Assembly (NCBI GenBank): GCA_032209605.1
Contig: JASFXZ010000092.1
Coordinates: forward strand, 310,001 to 374,000
Direction of reading: 5' to 3'
Origin: Mactromeris polynyma
Taxonomy: Eukaryota > Mollusca > Bivalvia > Venerida > Mactridae
Length of the DNA: 64,000 nt
In this document: piece after piece, positions 1-11,800 of the stretch
How the letters are laid out: the number at the start of each line of letters is the position of its first letter
Numbering within the stretch: the stretch's first letter is position 1
Notes under the pieces: model-generated
Seen by the model: only the letters and a program-made list of their open reading frames with translations
Told to the model about the DNA's origin: nothing
Database searches by the model: none
Made by a program: the position numbers and the translations under genes

Positions 1-138
1 ACATCCACAGAGTCAACCACTCTGCGTCAGTCCCCTAGACTTGCAGCTGTTGGGAAGCGACGAAGTTCGGGCATATGGGGAAAAATAATTGATGCATTGG
101 TAAATCCAACAACAGGTTTCATGTTTGGGAAAAAGTAA
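1..138 (+). CDS. C-terminal coding exon of an unrecognised gene (5' part off the window)
   Basis: Frame 1 is open from the first base to TAA at 136-138, giving 45 residues that end ...NPTTGFMFGKK. The stretch is basic and Ser/Thr-rich at first (SPRLAAVGKRRSSG) and then becomes amphipathic (IWGKIIDALVNP). The real exon may begin at base 11, because CCACAG at 5-10 could be a 3' splice site, or it may extend left of the window; the frame is the same either way. Coding status is supported by a long 3' UTR-like tract and a well-formed poly(A) signal downstream. I do not recognise the family. The gene is convergent with PSAT1. Confidence 0.55.
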   Translation, partial: TSTESTTLRQSPRLAAVGKRRSSGIWGKIIDALVNPTTGFMFGKK

Positions 139-1705
139 TTTCCTTTCTAAATGCACATTTCTAACTTTCATTGAAAACTCTCAATACATAAGCTCCAAAT
201 TACATTTTATGTTCGAATGGAAAGATAGTTAATAAACTGGCTTTATTTAACACTTAGTGTCTTTTGAGCATGTGTGTATATAAATTTTTGAAGTTACCAT
301 ATGTAAACAGGGTGTAATTCAAATAGACAAATTCCTTTACTTGTCCTTTATAAGATTTTAAGTTCTATTTTTTCAATTCAATCATTTCTCTTTTGCCATT
401 TGTTGTACATGTATTTTTCAAGAAATGCATACATGTATGAAATGATTAATAGTTCTGTGGTATTGCTAATATAGACCTTTGAATAATCTTGTTTTGCCAA
501 TATTGGTAATGCTACATTTGATTGGTCACTATTGTAAGGTTTCCGTAAACTGTTGCAGTTGCATAAATTACATGGTTAGTCACAGTCAGTTGAATGTTTG
601 TCTATCTTGTTCACTGAACATGTCATTTATGCCCCTTTTGACAGTCCAAACAATGCTTGCTCCATTTTGCTTGCTATTATTTGCCTGGTTGTACAGTTGT
701 TATGTCCACCATGACAGACGATAAACTCTATTTTTGTGTATTTTTCATCTATATACATGTATACTCAGTACATTTAAAAGGCATAGTATTATTTTATTGT
801 ATTTTGAAACGCTGTTGATTGTAATGGGATATATCATACATGTTACAAAATATGAAATATTATTGTATAATGACCATTTTTGTATTCCTATCTAAGTCCA
901 TGAAACTTGAGCAAATATATAGTGTGCGTTTCTAAATGTACAGAGTTTATATCGTAATTTTTACATGTGTTGTTGATAGGTTTTTAGTATAAAAAACTTT
1001 GTTTTAAACTTGTATTGGAAATGTTTGACTAGATATGAGTACTTCATTGGGATTGATGCATGCTCTTGTATTTATTTTCAACATTTTATGCAACATGTAT
1101 ACTTCAGTCTGTACATTAACTGCTTGGTGTAAAGTTCGGTATGTGTATACTTATCATAGATCAATGATTGAAGATTGATATCTTGTTTTAAGATGTTTTA
1201 GAGTGTGCCATGCAAACTAGTTCCCCTTTTGGGGATATTAACTATGAAAATTTGTTGCAGCAGTGTTTGAACTTTGTGGACCTCCCAATTGTGGATAGAG
1301 GCACTTAGATTAACCTTTGTCCTTTCGCCTGTCTGTCAGTCCCACAAAACTTGTGTTCTTCATATCTTCTGAATGATTGGACCTACAGTCTTCAAACTTC
1401 GTATGAACGTATATAATTATATCCGCATGTGAAGTTGTGCACCTGGGATTTTGCGTCTCACTTCACCAAGGGGAAATTGAGAAATGGGCCTTGAATTGGT
1501 GATTAAGAGGGGGCACCTGTGTCTTGTGGAAACACTTATACCTTTCTGGCTGAATAATCTTATATACACATGTAGTTATTATCCATGTTAATTGACTTAG
1601 TCACTGTAATTTTGCAGTTTTAGTTGTTAATGTCGTTTGTACTGAAAAATATATATATTCCTGTTATTATTGTTTATTTGAATAAAACAATTCATACAAT
1701 GTTGT
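139..1705 (+). other. Probable 3' UTR with poly(A) signal of the left-edge gene
   Basis: AT-rich, no credible reading frame. AATAAA lies at 1681-1686, followed within 20 bases by a GT-rich stretch (gttgtgtgtact), the expected arrangement for cleavage near 1700. The short open frame at 479-724 has no codon-like features and is treated as noise. A dispersed repeat occupies about 1224-1500. Confidence 0.5.
1224..1500. repeat. Dispersed repeat inside the putative 3' UTR
   Basis: Contains stretches such as gcctgtctgtcagtcccac, ttggacctacagtcttcaaa and gcacctgggattttgcgtc, which I associate with an abundant bivalve repeat. There is no second copy in this window, so the assignment rests on recollection of the family rather than on a match seen here. 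Confidence 0.3.
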
Positions 1706-2933
1706 GTGTACTTCATAGCTAATCAGATGCCCTTCATCATTTTCATAATCTGGAGGTCGAAGTTTTTGTCCAATACTGAGCAATACTGTCAATTGAGCAG
1801 TGTCATATTGCTAAACAGGTGTTGTTTTGATTTGGGTAAGAAAAAAAACGTGACCTCATTGATATTAAAAGTAGCGATATTTGCAACATTTAATGTAAAA
1901 ATTTCCATTGCAGTAGATAGTGTACCAAGGGACAAAAGGTCAGATAGTTAAAAACCTTTTTTGTACTTCATACCTTGTACACCTAGTGTATGCTTTAGCA
2001 GAATCAACATTGCAAAGTAGAATTGTGGACTGATGTGACCAGCGAAGTCCTGTCAAGTACACCTGAAACTAAAACAGGAAGGCTACAGTGTTAGTGATTT
2101 AATCGCTTGAACCTACTGTTTTATGTCGTTGTCGGTTTGGAGTTAATGTTGTTTTTCAACAGTATTTCAGTTATGTACGCAGGCAAGTTGACTAAACTTA
2201 TGTCCCTGAGTTACTAACCAGTTCTCATCTGTTTTTCCGCATGCAACCATAAAACTCCGCACAAGAATCTGGGGTGGCAAACGACTATATATATTCAGTA
2301 CAGAAAACATGCCTCGTCTGGTGTTCAAACCTATGACCTCCAGGTTGGCTGTCGAATGTTCTGACTGCAGGTGGACTGCTGTGTTGTGTAGGCTTTACTT
2401 GTAATACCAATAGAGATGTGTCAGCTATCTCATTATACCTGTTTGCCAAATTGCGGGGGTCATCTCAAAACACTATTGATTTTAAAATTAAACTGGTAAA
2501 TGAAACGGCAATCACAGTCTCTACAATATAATGTTTGGCTTTTTTACGCCTACTGCACAGATGTAAGCAGGTGAACATATACCATCCCGTGACAAGTATG
2601 TGTGACCGTAGGAGACTTCCTCAAGTCAATTTTGCTGCAGATGTCCTGTCCGCCTCTGAGCAACCTTGAATATCTCAAACAGTTACTTATTATTGTGTCC
2701 ACTTTAAAGTCCATCCAAAACGTCCCTGATAACAATTTTGCAAACAGGAATAGGTATAGCCGACACATCTCTAATAAGAACAAATCGAGGCGAATTATTT
2801 CTGTGAAAAATGTATTGGGTTAATGTTTGCCATTGGTGCATATGTATACACAAATCTGACCTAATGAGATATTTTGAATTAGCTCTAGTGTACTGCAGTA
2901 AGATTTGACTGTTGCCAGTGTTTAAAATGATGT

Positions 2934-2993
2934 ACATGTATTCAATTCTGACCACAGTAAGGTACATGTATTCAATTCTGACCACAGTAAGCT
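2934..2993. repeat. 30-bp tandem duplication
   Basis: Two adjacent, nearly identical 30-base copies containing cattcaattctgaccacagta-like sequence (acatgtattcaattctgacc then acagtaagg). Confidence 0.8.
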
Positions 2994-5063
2994 GACCCGA
3001 CATGTTCCAGGTCTTCATGGAGGAATTTGTGTCCTGTGAGCAGCTTCCAAACTTCCTCACTAGTCGATTTGAGGTCTAAATACATGTATGTTACCATATG
3101 CCCTGCATTCAGTAATGGCGTTTGCTGCCAATGTTTGCAATTGGTTCTCGAAATGCAGTGAATGTGATACGGTAGGCGAGGGATACAAAACGAAACGTTC
3201 GTAATTGTTAGCCGAAACTGAACGCAGGGCAGTTTTGCATTATGCAATCCAACTCAACTCTAGACATCTTAATTATGTCCAGATCATTTTACTTTGAGAT
3301 AACCATTTGTTTTTGTTTATCTTAACAGTTTTAACGATGATATATATTGTAACAAAAATATTCTAACTGTTGAGAAATCTACTGCAAGAACAAATGAACT
3401 CATTCTTTGTTTTCATTTTTATTATTATTAACAATGCCAACAATATAGGTTTCATCAAATAAAATTATATGATAATACAGCTTGGTTTTATTAACCGCAA
3501 ACGTAAGAATATATTACCTGGACCATTATATTTCAAAATAGTTGTATTGAAATATTTTAGTTTGTCCGTAAGCTTGACGGAGACTAAGCCTCGGTTCTGT
3601 TTTGGTAGAAAACAGCAGTTATAGTTTTATACCTAAATTTTCATGGATAGGTCCTGGAAGTTCATACACCTGTTCGCAGTCAATCTAACAGCACTATACA
3701 TGAATGAAACCAAGCCCACAAATACAATAAAAGTGTTGATGGTCTATGTCTAACTGTATTAAAGCTTTCAATCGAAAGAAATGCAGCAAATGCATATAAA
3801 TACTGTTAAGTTTCTTACCAAGGTATTGCATAACCTAAAACATGTTGAATTGTTATTGCACAAACAAATGCAACATAAGATAAACAGAAGTCTTGTTAAA
3901 TCTTTACAACACTACAATATTCAAAGACGTGTCTATATCAAACTGCAACCTCTAAATTAAGTACAACTGTCTGAACATATATTTTTCTGCTGTCGTAAAT
4001 TAACAAGACGCATATCTGAACACTGCTGTGTGATTTAACTGTAGAAAATTGTGTAATTTCCCATGATGGCGATCTGCTCAAATTGAACTTCAAATTAATG
4101 ATAATTCAGAAGAATTAACAGAAATATAAAGCAACAGAATTCATATTTAATGAATTTGTGCCAAGAGAATTCAATACATGTTGAAAGTTCTCACAGGTTT
4201 TGTGCTATGAATTGGTTCATTAGATGTTTTGTACATACTAAACAACAAAATAATCATCTGAAAACGCGACTTTCAGAAATGTCATTGAAGGAAATGGTTA
4301 CAATCCACACTTAGTATATAGATCGATTGATAAATAATACAATACAATGCCCTATTAACAAGTAAAATATCATGTGAAATGAAAATGAACAACAAAATGG
4401 ACGAGTCAACATAATATATCTATAATCTCTAATGAATGAAACATGCAGAATTTTAAGTTTGACCAATGATATAATCTATCACTTTAAAGTACTCGAGTGC
4501 ATCAGTAAGACAGTGCTTTTTATCAATTCATACTTTAAGTGCTAGGTATGAATGGAATAATATCGGAGACAAAAAGTATGTCCGAGCACCATAACAAGAT
4601 CAATGATTGTCAAAAAATAGGCATAGAGTCATATTATGTTTACACTAAATGATGACACATGGGTGTAATGAAAGTGATATCTTAGTGATAGGTCCTTCAT
4701 ACAAATACAGTTCCCAAATATCTTGAAACCGACGAGAACAGCAAAAATAAAAATCTAGAACCATCAACACAAAGATTTCATGTTAGTTATTGATACAGCA
4801 AGTTTTACAAGATACTCACAGACAAGAATTCTATGCTACAGAGTTTGCTGAACGGAACCAGCCTTAAAAAATATAAATTTCCTACTTTTATCCAACAGAA
4901 TTATACCCATGGAGTCGGACAGTCAACCCATTTGGTGAACTGCGTTTGTTATGGACCACATACAAGAATAAAGTAAGATCAATTCTACATACAATAATAA
5001 GAATAAAATGAAATATTGTATTTGACATATGATATAATGAATGTAAAGAATTTCAATCCACAT

Positions 5064-5172
5064 AATGATACAATATCTTACATAATTATCTTCACAACGT
5101 AATGATACAATATCTTACATAATTATCTTCACAACGTAATGATACAATATCTTACATAATTATCTTCACAAC
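5064..5172. repeat. 37-bp tandem array, three copies
   Basis: Unit begins aatgatacaatatcttacat; copies at 5064-5100, 5101-5137 and 5138-5172 are essentially identical, implying recent expansion. It lies about 0.7 kb beyond the PSAT1 stop and may be transcribed in its 3' UTR. Confidence 0.9.
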
Positions 5173-5509
5173 AATAAAATAATGCTGTTGATTTTCCAAC
5201 ATCACAATTGTAGCATAAAACACAAATAAAACAAACAGAAAAAACAAAGTGACATACATGTATATTTTTAAAAATCAAGTTTCATAAAAACATTTTGACT
5301 TCGTCGAATGCTTAGTTATTAAAAGCATATAGAACATTAAATGAGAGTCTCAGTAAATATATTTGATAAAGCACTATTTCACCATCGATATCAACAATGA
5401 TTTTTTAAATCGTAATTAGATAAAAAACCTATGTTGTGAAAAATTTGCTTTCAAAAGAGTTTTGGCAAGCTGTATTCAACAAATTAGGCCTCCAAAATAC
5501 ACATGGAGA

Positions 5510-5711
5510 ACAAGCAACCCAGTAAAATCACTCAGTCTGCAGTGAATTATAAGACTGACAAGCAACCCCGTAAAATCGCTCAGTCTGCAGTGAATTATAA
5601 GACTTGACAAGCAACCCCGTAAAATCGCTCAGTCTGCAGTGAATTATAAGACTGACAAGCAACCCCGTAAAATCGCTCAGTCTGCAGTGAATTATAAGAC
5701 TTGACAAGCAA
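5510..5711. repeat. 48/49-bp tandem array, four copies, alternating as a 97-bp dimer
   Basis: Each unit carries ctcagtctgcagtgaattat followed by aagactgacaagcaacccc or aagacttgacaagcaacccc. The one-base difference (gactgac against gacttgac) alternates through the four copies, so the repeating unit is really a 97-bp dimer. It sits 150 bp downstream of the PSAT1 stop codon, probably within its 3' UTR. Confidence 0.85.
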
Positions 5712-5857
5712 ATTAAAAATCTCATGATTTTTTTGGTCAACAGAAGAACGATTAATGAGTACAAAGCAAGGTTATAAGCTAAAAGTTTTCTGATACTTGA
5801 CATCACACAATCATCTGTTTGAAGAACATTTGACACGGAGCTGTACCCAATTCATGT

Positions 5858-8800
5858 TTAGTTTCTGTGGTTAGCTAAAAAATCTTTCATAAACTCAGCA
5901 AGATTTTTAGTCTCTTGTACAGTCACTGCATTGTATAACGAAACACGAATACCCCCAACTGATCTGTAAAGAAGAACAAACACATATTGAAGTCTATCTA
6001 GAATTCAGACATTTTCTAATGCAAGTAAAAGGGATACAAGCTATTTTCTAAATGCACCTATGATCTCAATTTTTCAACAAACATAACCGGTACGTAATAA
6101 TAAATAATTGCAGAAGATATGGTCAAAGAATGCAGTCCACTATAATTTCTATCTAAAGATTAAAGCTTAATGTGTACGAACATGGGAACATTTTTACAGC
6201 AACAAGTTGAACCAAGTAATCAAATTATACATAGAGTTATCAAAATGTCAGGGGTGTCGCTAATTCTTGAAGTAGCAGAGAAATCACTAAAAGAAGATGA
6301 GGGTCTGGTGGGGTAATCCCTTAATCAAGATCCTTCATACAAGAAAAGTAGCCAGGTGATGATGCTTAAGTAACTGGGTAATTTTACCGGCTCCAGGCTC
6401 TTAACGACACCACTATATGTCATACAATAGTAGAAATTATTCATGCATACATACCTATGTCCTTTTAACTGAATCATTCCTTTTTCTGCTGCCATATCAA
6501 TAAACTTGTTCTCTAACACATCACAACCGTCCTTTGAACCAATTCTGAATGGCACATTTGTTCTACTGCGGCATTTTTTATCGACCGGACAAACGAAGAA
6601 TCCACTTGAATTGTTGACAATATTGTAAATCATATCTGACTTCTCTTTGCTATTGCTCTCCATACCTGGAACACCACCATGTTCTTTCTTCCATTTGAAC
6701 ACTAATCCCATTATGTAAATACTGAAAGAAGCAACAGCAGAAGGTATAAGTTGTAGTGTGGCAGTTGTATGCCATTTTTCAACTATCGTCCAGTCACAGG
6801 CAGTCAATCTAACCAAGTGTTTCTGGTTACCAACCAGTATTTACTATTTCTTGTAGAAGAAAGACAACTTCTTATATGAATCAGTGGCACAGCTTAGCTG
6901 TTATTGATATGTAGGCCTAGTTTTCGAAAAAAATTGTAGCTAGATCGTCAGAGATGCGTTTTGGTGTATATTTCGTTGCAGTAAATATGTTTACAATAAC
7001 ATCAAAAATATACATAAAATATGTCCAGTTTAATTTTCGATTTTTCGAAAAAAAGTGTAGGCCATGGCCTACATGGCCAATAGGAACCTATGCCCTAGCC
7101 AAAGTTCCAACTTAATACCTCCAGATTGGCAGTTGAGTGCTTTACCGACTGAGCTAACCACAAGGCTAGTCAACGATTGAATCTATTAAATCAAACTGGA
7201 CATTAAATGCTGTGCCAATCATATTTAAACTAATCGGATATTGAATACTGAACTTACCTGTAAGTTGGTGGAGTATTATATAAAGAGTTGTTGCCAACTT
7301 GAGTCTTATAACAGAACACTGTAGGAGTATTTGCCATCTGCTGACCAATCAAATCTTCCCGTATAATCACCACTGTGCATCCAGCACAGCCAATGTTTTT
7401 CTGTGCTCCAGCAAATATGACACCAAACTGAAGTGATCATGATTTAACAATTATATGGGTCGCTACCAATATTGACCAATAGTCATTGTTTACACATATT
7501 TTAAATATGTAAACTAGAGTAAACATCTCAAAGAACTTCATATGACAACTTCATTTACTCAAGAATGGTTGTAAACAAAATATACGGACGACGATTTTTT
7601 AAAATATTGACCAATAGGCATTGTTTACACATATTTTAAATATGTAAACTAGAGTAAACATCTCAAAGAACTTCATATGACAACTTTACCACACAAAGGC
7701 AAACACAGGTATTATGAAATACAATGAAGATGTTTCAAGGTTTAAATCTTGTTAGCAAGTGTTAAGGGCGTAAAACAATACAGTGTCACACACATACATT
7801 TCAAGAAGGGTCCAAGAAATGAAAATCAAGTGATTTTGCTTTATATTTATTGTGAACATAGATAATGCAGTGCTGGTCTGAATAAATTTCACTAATTTCA
7901 GGTTTCAACCAAGTGGGTCATAACAACACATGCAGAACTTTTGATAATTTTTAACAAACAAAGGGTGGTAACTGCACTCGCTGCATATAGTTTATCTATG
8001 CATATAAGTAACGTGTAGAAGCAAATTGTACCTTTGAAACATCTACTTTTCTAGTGAGTATATTAGACGACATATCACAGACTAATGGTACACCATTTGT
8101 TTCTGGTATAAACTGAAACTCCACACCTATAAAAAAATAAAATGTTAAATAAACATACAATCACAAGGTTAAATACGAAGAAATAACTTGCACAAGGATG
8201 CAAGGCAATTTTCCTTAAAGAAGAGTTTTGAAATCATACAGTCAGCGGCACTCAAATATACTTCTGTGAACAAAGAATCATATACTTCCGTGAACAAAGA
8301 ATCATATTATGCTTGTTGATATCTTTGCATCATTCATGTTTGCATAAACATTACCACTTTGCAAACATCATATTTAACAATACTGTCTCAACCTTAAATA
8401 AAGTAATATGAATTCACAAAAATTGTTACATCAACAAGAGGAAGGTTCCTGATATTGAAACAACTGGTACTTACCATGTATAGTCTCATTATCACAGTAA
8501 TATACATATGAAGCTTCTGGATTGAGATTCCACTCCGACTGGTCGGGTATACCTAAAGAAATATGATAAAACGTGGAAGACCAGGCAAGCATTATTTCTC
8601 ATTCAAAATTCCCTAAATCTTAATAAAATGTGTATTAGTTTTAAACTTAGCAAAAATTATCTCCATGGAAATACATGCATGAAATTTGGTAAAGTTTTCA
8701 ATTTTGAAATAAAGTATCGACTAAGTGACTAAATACAATCGGACTTCATTTATTAGACAACCTTCTATCCGAACACTAGGTGTTATCCAAAATAAATATC

Positions 8801-11800
8801 AGGTCCCAATGTATTCTTATGCACGTCATATTGAAATGGGCTATTCACAACCATTATTCAAAATAAAATTTCAGACCAGATGAATTGGAATGAACGAGGT
8901 CTGACTGTAGTTCTATCAGAGCTAATAAATAACACCAAAGATACTTACTAGTGTATGTGTTTTGTTTTGGTAATACATAGTTGACTTTCCCATATTTTTC
9001 AGCTTCTTTTGCAGCTTTTGATGACCAGCTACCAGTAACAAAGTAATCAGCAGTTTGACCAGGTTTGAGATTCAATAAATTACACGGAACTGCCGAAAAC
9101 TGACCAGTGCCGCCTCCTTGTAGAAACAGGACTTTGTAGTTGTCAGGAATGTCTCTGAAAAACAGATTGAATCATTGATAAATAATAGATCAGCTTTTGA
9201 GTGACAAGATTATATATACAGTAAAACCTCACTAAAGACCACCTCAATAATAAGACCTCAGTTTTCAAGTCCATTCGACTGTTCTAGCTGCTCTTTATTC
9301 AACCTCAATATTAAGACCACCTCAATGTTAAGACCAGTTTCAAGGGTCCCAAAGGTGGTCGCATTATTGAGGTTTTACGGTACCTCCAATATAATTTTGG
9401 TAATAAAATGGAGGATTATTGATGAAAATTCATTCAAAATGTTGTGATTTCTCAATTATTTAGAGCTACGTAAAGAGAAACCACAATAATAAGACCATCG
9501 CTAGTACTGTAGAAAGTTGGTATTGGGTATGAGGTGGTCAGATTATCCAACTAAAATATCAAAGAAAATTTAAGACTGATTCATGAAAAAATGGTCTTAT
9601 TACAGAGGTGGTATTTGACAGTTTATCTAGGATCCCAGTTACAGGAATTGTGCAGTCATTACGCCTGCATTTCATTTTACAGTTTTTTGTCGAGAAGCAG
9701 ACAAATGGAAAGTGAAAATAAAATTTCAAACAGCGGCAGCTTATCACCAGTATATTCGAGGGGAACAAAGCATTATACATTTTGACCCTCAGGATTCTAG
9801 TAATTTTTTTTATCAAAATGACCCTTGAGATTTGGCCCCTACGGGAACCCCTGCTGTAACACTAAGTCTGTAAGATATACTTACAATAAATCTCTAAGAT
9901 TTTTCTGAGCAGCTGTAAGAATCTTGTTGAAGTCTTGAGATCTGTGACTTAGTTCTGAAACACAAGATAGTTTTTATTAAATTTCTGTATCAACATATAG
10001 AAAGTCATAGTATGTTTACCAATGCTCAATAGTATTCAGCTTGCCTTGTCCATGTACTCAAAAATCAGAACCAGTCACAGCCAGTACCCAGCCGAAGTTT
10101 ACGATCCACTGGTTAACTGTATAAAAGCCACCGTTTCAAAAGAACTACAAAAACTTGTTAAATACAGTTTATATATATATATATATAAACCAGTAAATTA
10201 ATTCTAACTTCATAAACATTTCCCATGAAAAGAAACATGACAATTAGGAATTTCAATTATAATGTAGGGCTTGTTAGTATTTTTGACTCTTTTTAGGAAT
10301 TATGGCAAAATTTAAGGGCCACTGTAAAGCTTGCAGTGACTTAATGTGATATATATAATTATATAACTATATTCTGTAGCATTCAACAGACTTAACGGTC
10401 TCATTTTTTCCCATTTGGTGCAAGAATTTCTGGTAAAAAATATCTTACCCATAACACTGACTCCTGTACCATTGTAGTTGGTCAGATCCTTCTGTGCTTG
10501 CAGCAAAACCTGAAATACATGCAGCAAAATGCCATCAGTTGGTAACTTAGTTTGATGTAAGTCTGTAATGATTGCTTCACCTATCAAAGCAGATTTGACA
10601 CTTCCAACGGAATTTACTCAATCACATTACTTTTGTTTAAGGAATTTGTGAAATGGTAGCTAGGGACAGCAAATCATGTTCGGAGGGTTTGACCAATCTC
10701 TGTTTAAGTGATCTACTGGTAGATAATGGTTTGACCTATCTCTGTTCGAGTGATCTACTGGAAGATAATATGAAATAAGGAATTTTGTCAGGACTTAAGA
10801 ACCTGTTCGAGATATCTACTGTGCTTGAGCCAAAATTGTTAGAGGTTTCAAAGTTCTACTGTAATTCCAATATATAGGGGTATTTTGGCTCTCAAAAAAT
10901 TATCTACAAAATTAAATTACTTCATAAAAACAGTACATTCTTTTTTCAAAGAGTTTTTAAAAGTATTCAGGGATTACATTTGACCCTGGAGTGGACCCTT
11001 TGACCCCTGGAATTTCAAAAAGCTGCATTTTGATCCCAAGGATTCTGCTTGAAGGGCATTTTTTCTCTAAATTATATGTTTTAGGCTATAAAATGGTAAA
11101 AACCCTTTAATTACTATTATCATATTGACCCTCGAGATTTAGCCCCTAGTAGAACCCCTGGAATTACAATTTTGGTACCATCAGAGGACTAAATAGGTTC
11201 AATATCAAGTACTGAGTGAGTACACTTTTAACTTCTCTCAAGTCAAGATGTTTTACGCACAATGATTCATATCTGTTAATCCTATATCCAACATCAGAAT
11301 TCATAAGGCACATGATTTACCTCCCTTGCAAAAGATATTAATAGCATGACCTCAAGTTTTAGTTTAAATCAGACTGCACTACTAACCCAGTCACGCTAAC
11401 TTACGTAGGTAATTGTGTGTACACAGCTCATATCAATAGGATAACTGTGCCATGTCAAATATGGGGACACAAGGTCATACTCAGTACAATGTACACTGCA
11501 CGGTTGACCAGACACATGATGCGAGTATTTGTTACTATTTTTAAACTTCATTTTCACATTTATATAAGTGACGTCCATTGAATTGAAAAGTGTTGGATGT
11601 GCAGTTTAAAGAATTTCAATTTGTTCCCTAGAGGTTTTATAACATATATTGGAAAGAAAGACATGTTTTCATAATAAAATTAGATATATTAAGACAATTT
11701 TGGCAAATTTTAGTGGCCAGAATGGAGTTTTAATTGCTAAGCTATTTAATTACCTCAACAAGGTTAAGAGAAGCACTAGTCTAGATTTAATACTGCTGAA

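Larger units (their letters stand above)
1706..5857. other. Convergent intergenic region / possible PSAT1 3' UTR
   Basis: AT-rich DNA between the + strand gene end and the PSAT1 stop codon. No exon with convincing splice sites is visible on either strand. It holds a 30-bp tandem duplication (2934-2993), a three-copy 37-bp array and a four-copy 48/49-bp array. Minus-strand AATAAA signals (TTTATT on +) at 3487-3492 and 3418-3423 could end a long PSAT1 transcript. At about 2321-2376 there is a weak tRNA-like box B (gttcaaaccta) that may be a SINE remnant. Confidence 0.4.

Noticed and set aside
479..724. 81-codon frame rich in Cys and Leu in the left 3' UTR
   Set aside because: Cys/Leu/His-rich composition typical of AT-rich noise; no splice or start context and lies between a stop codon and the poly(A) signal.
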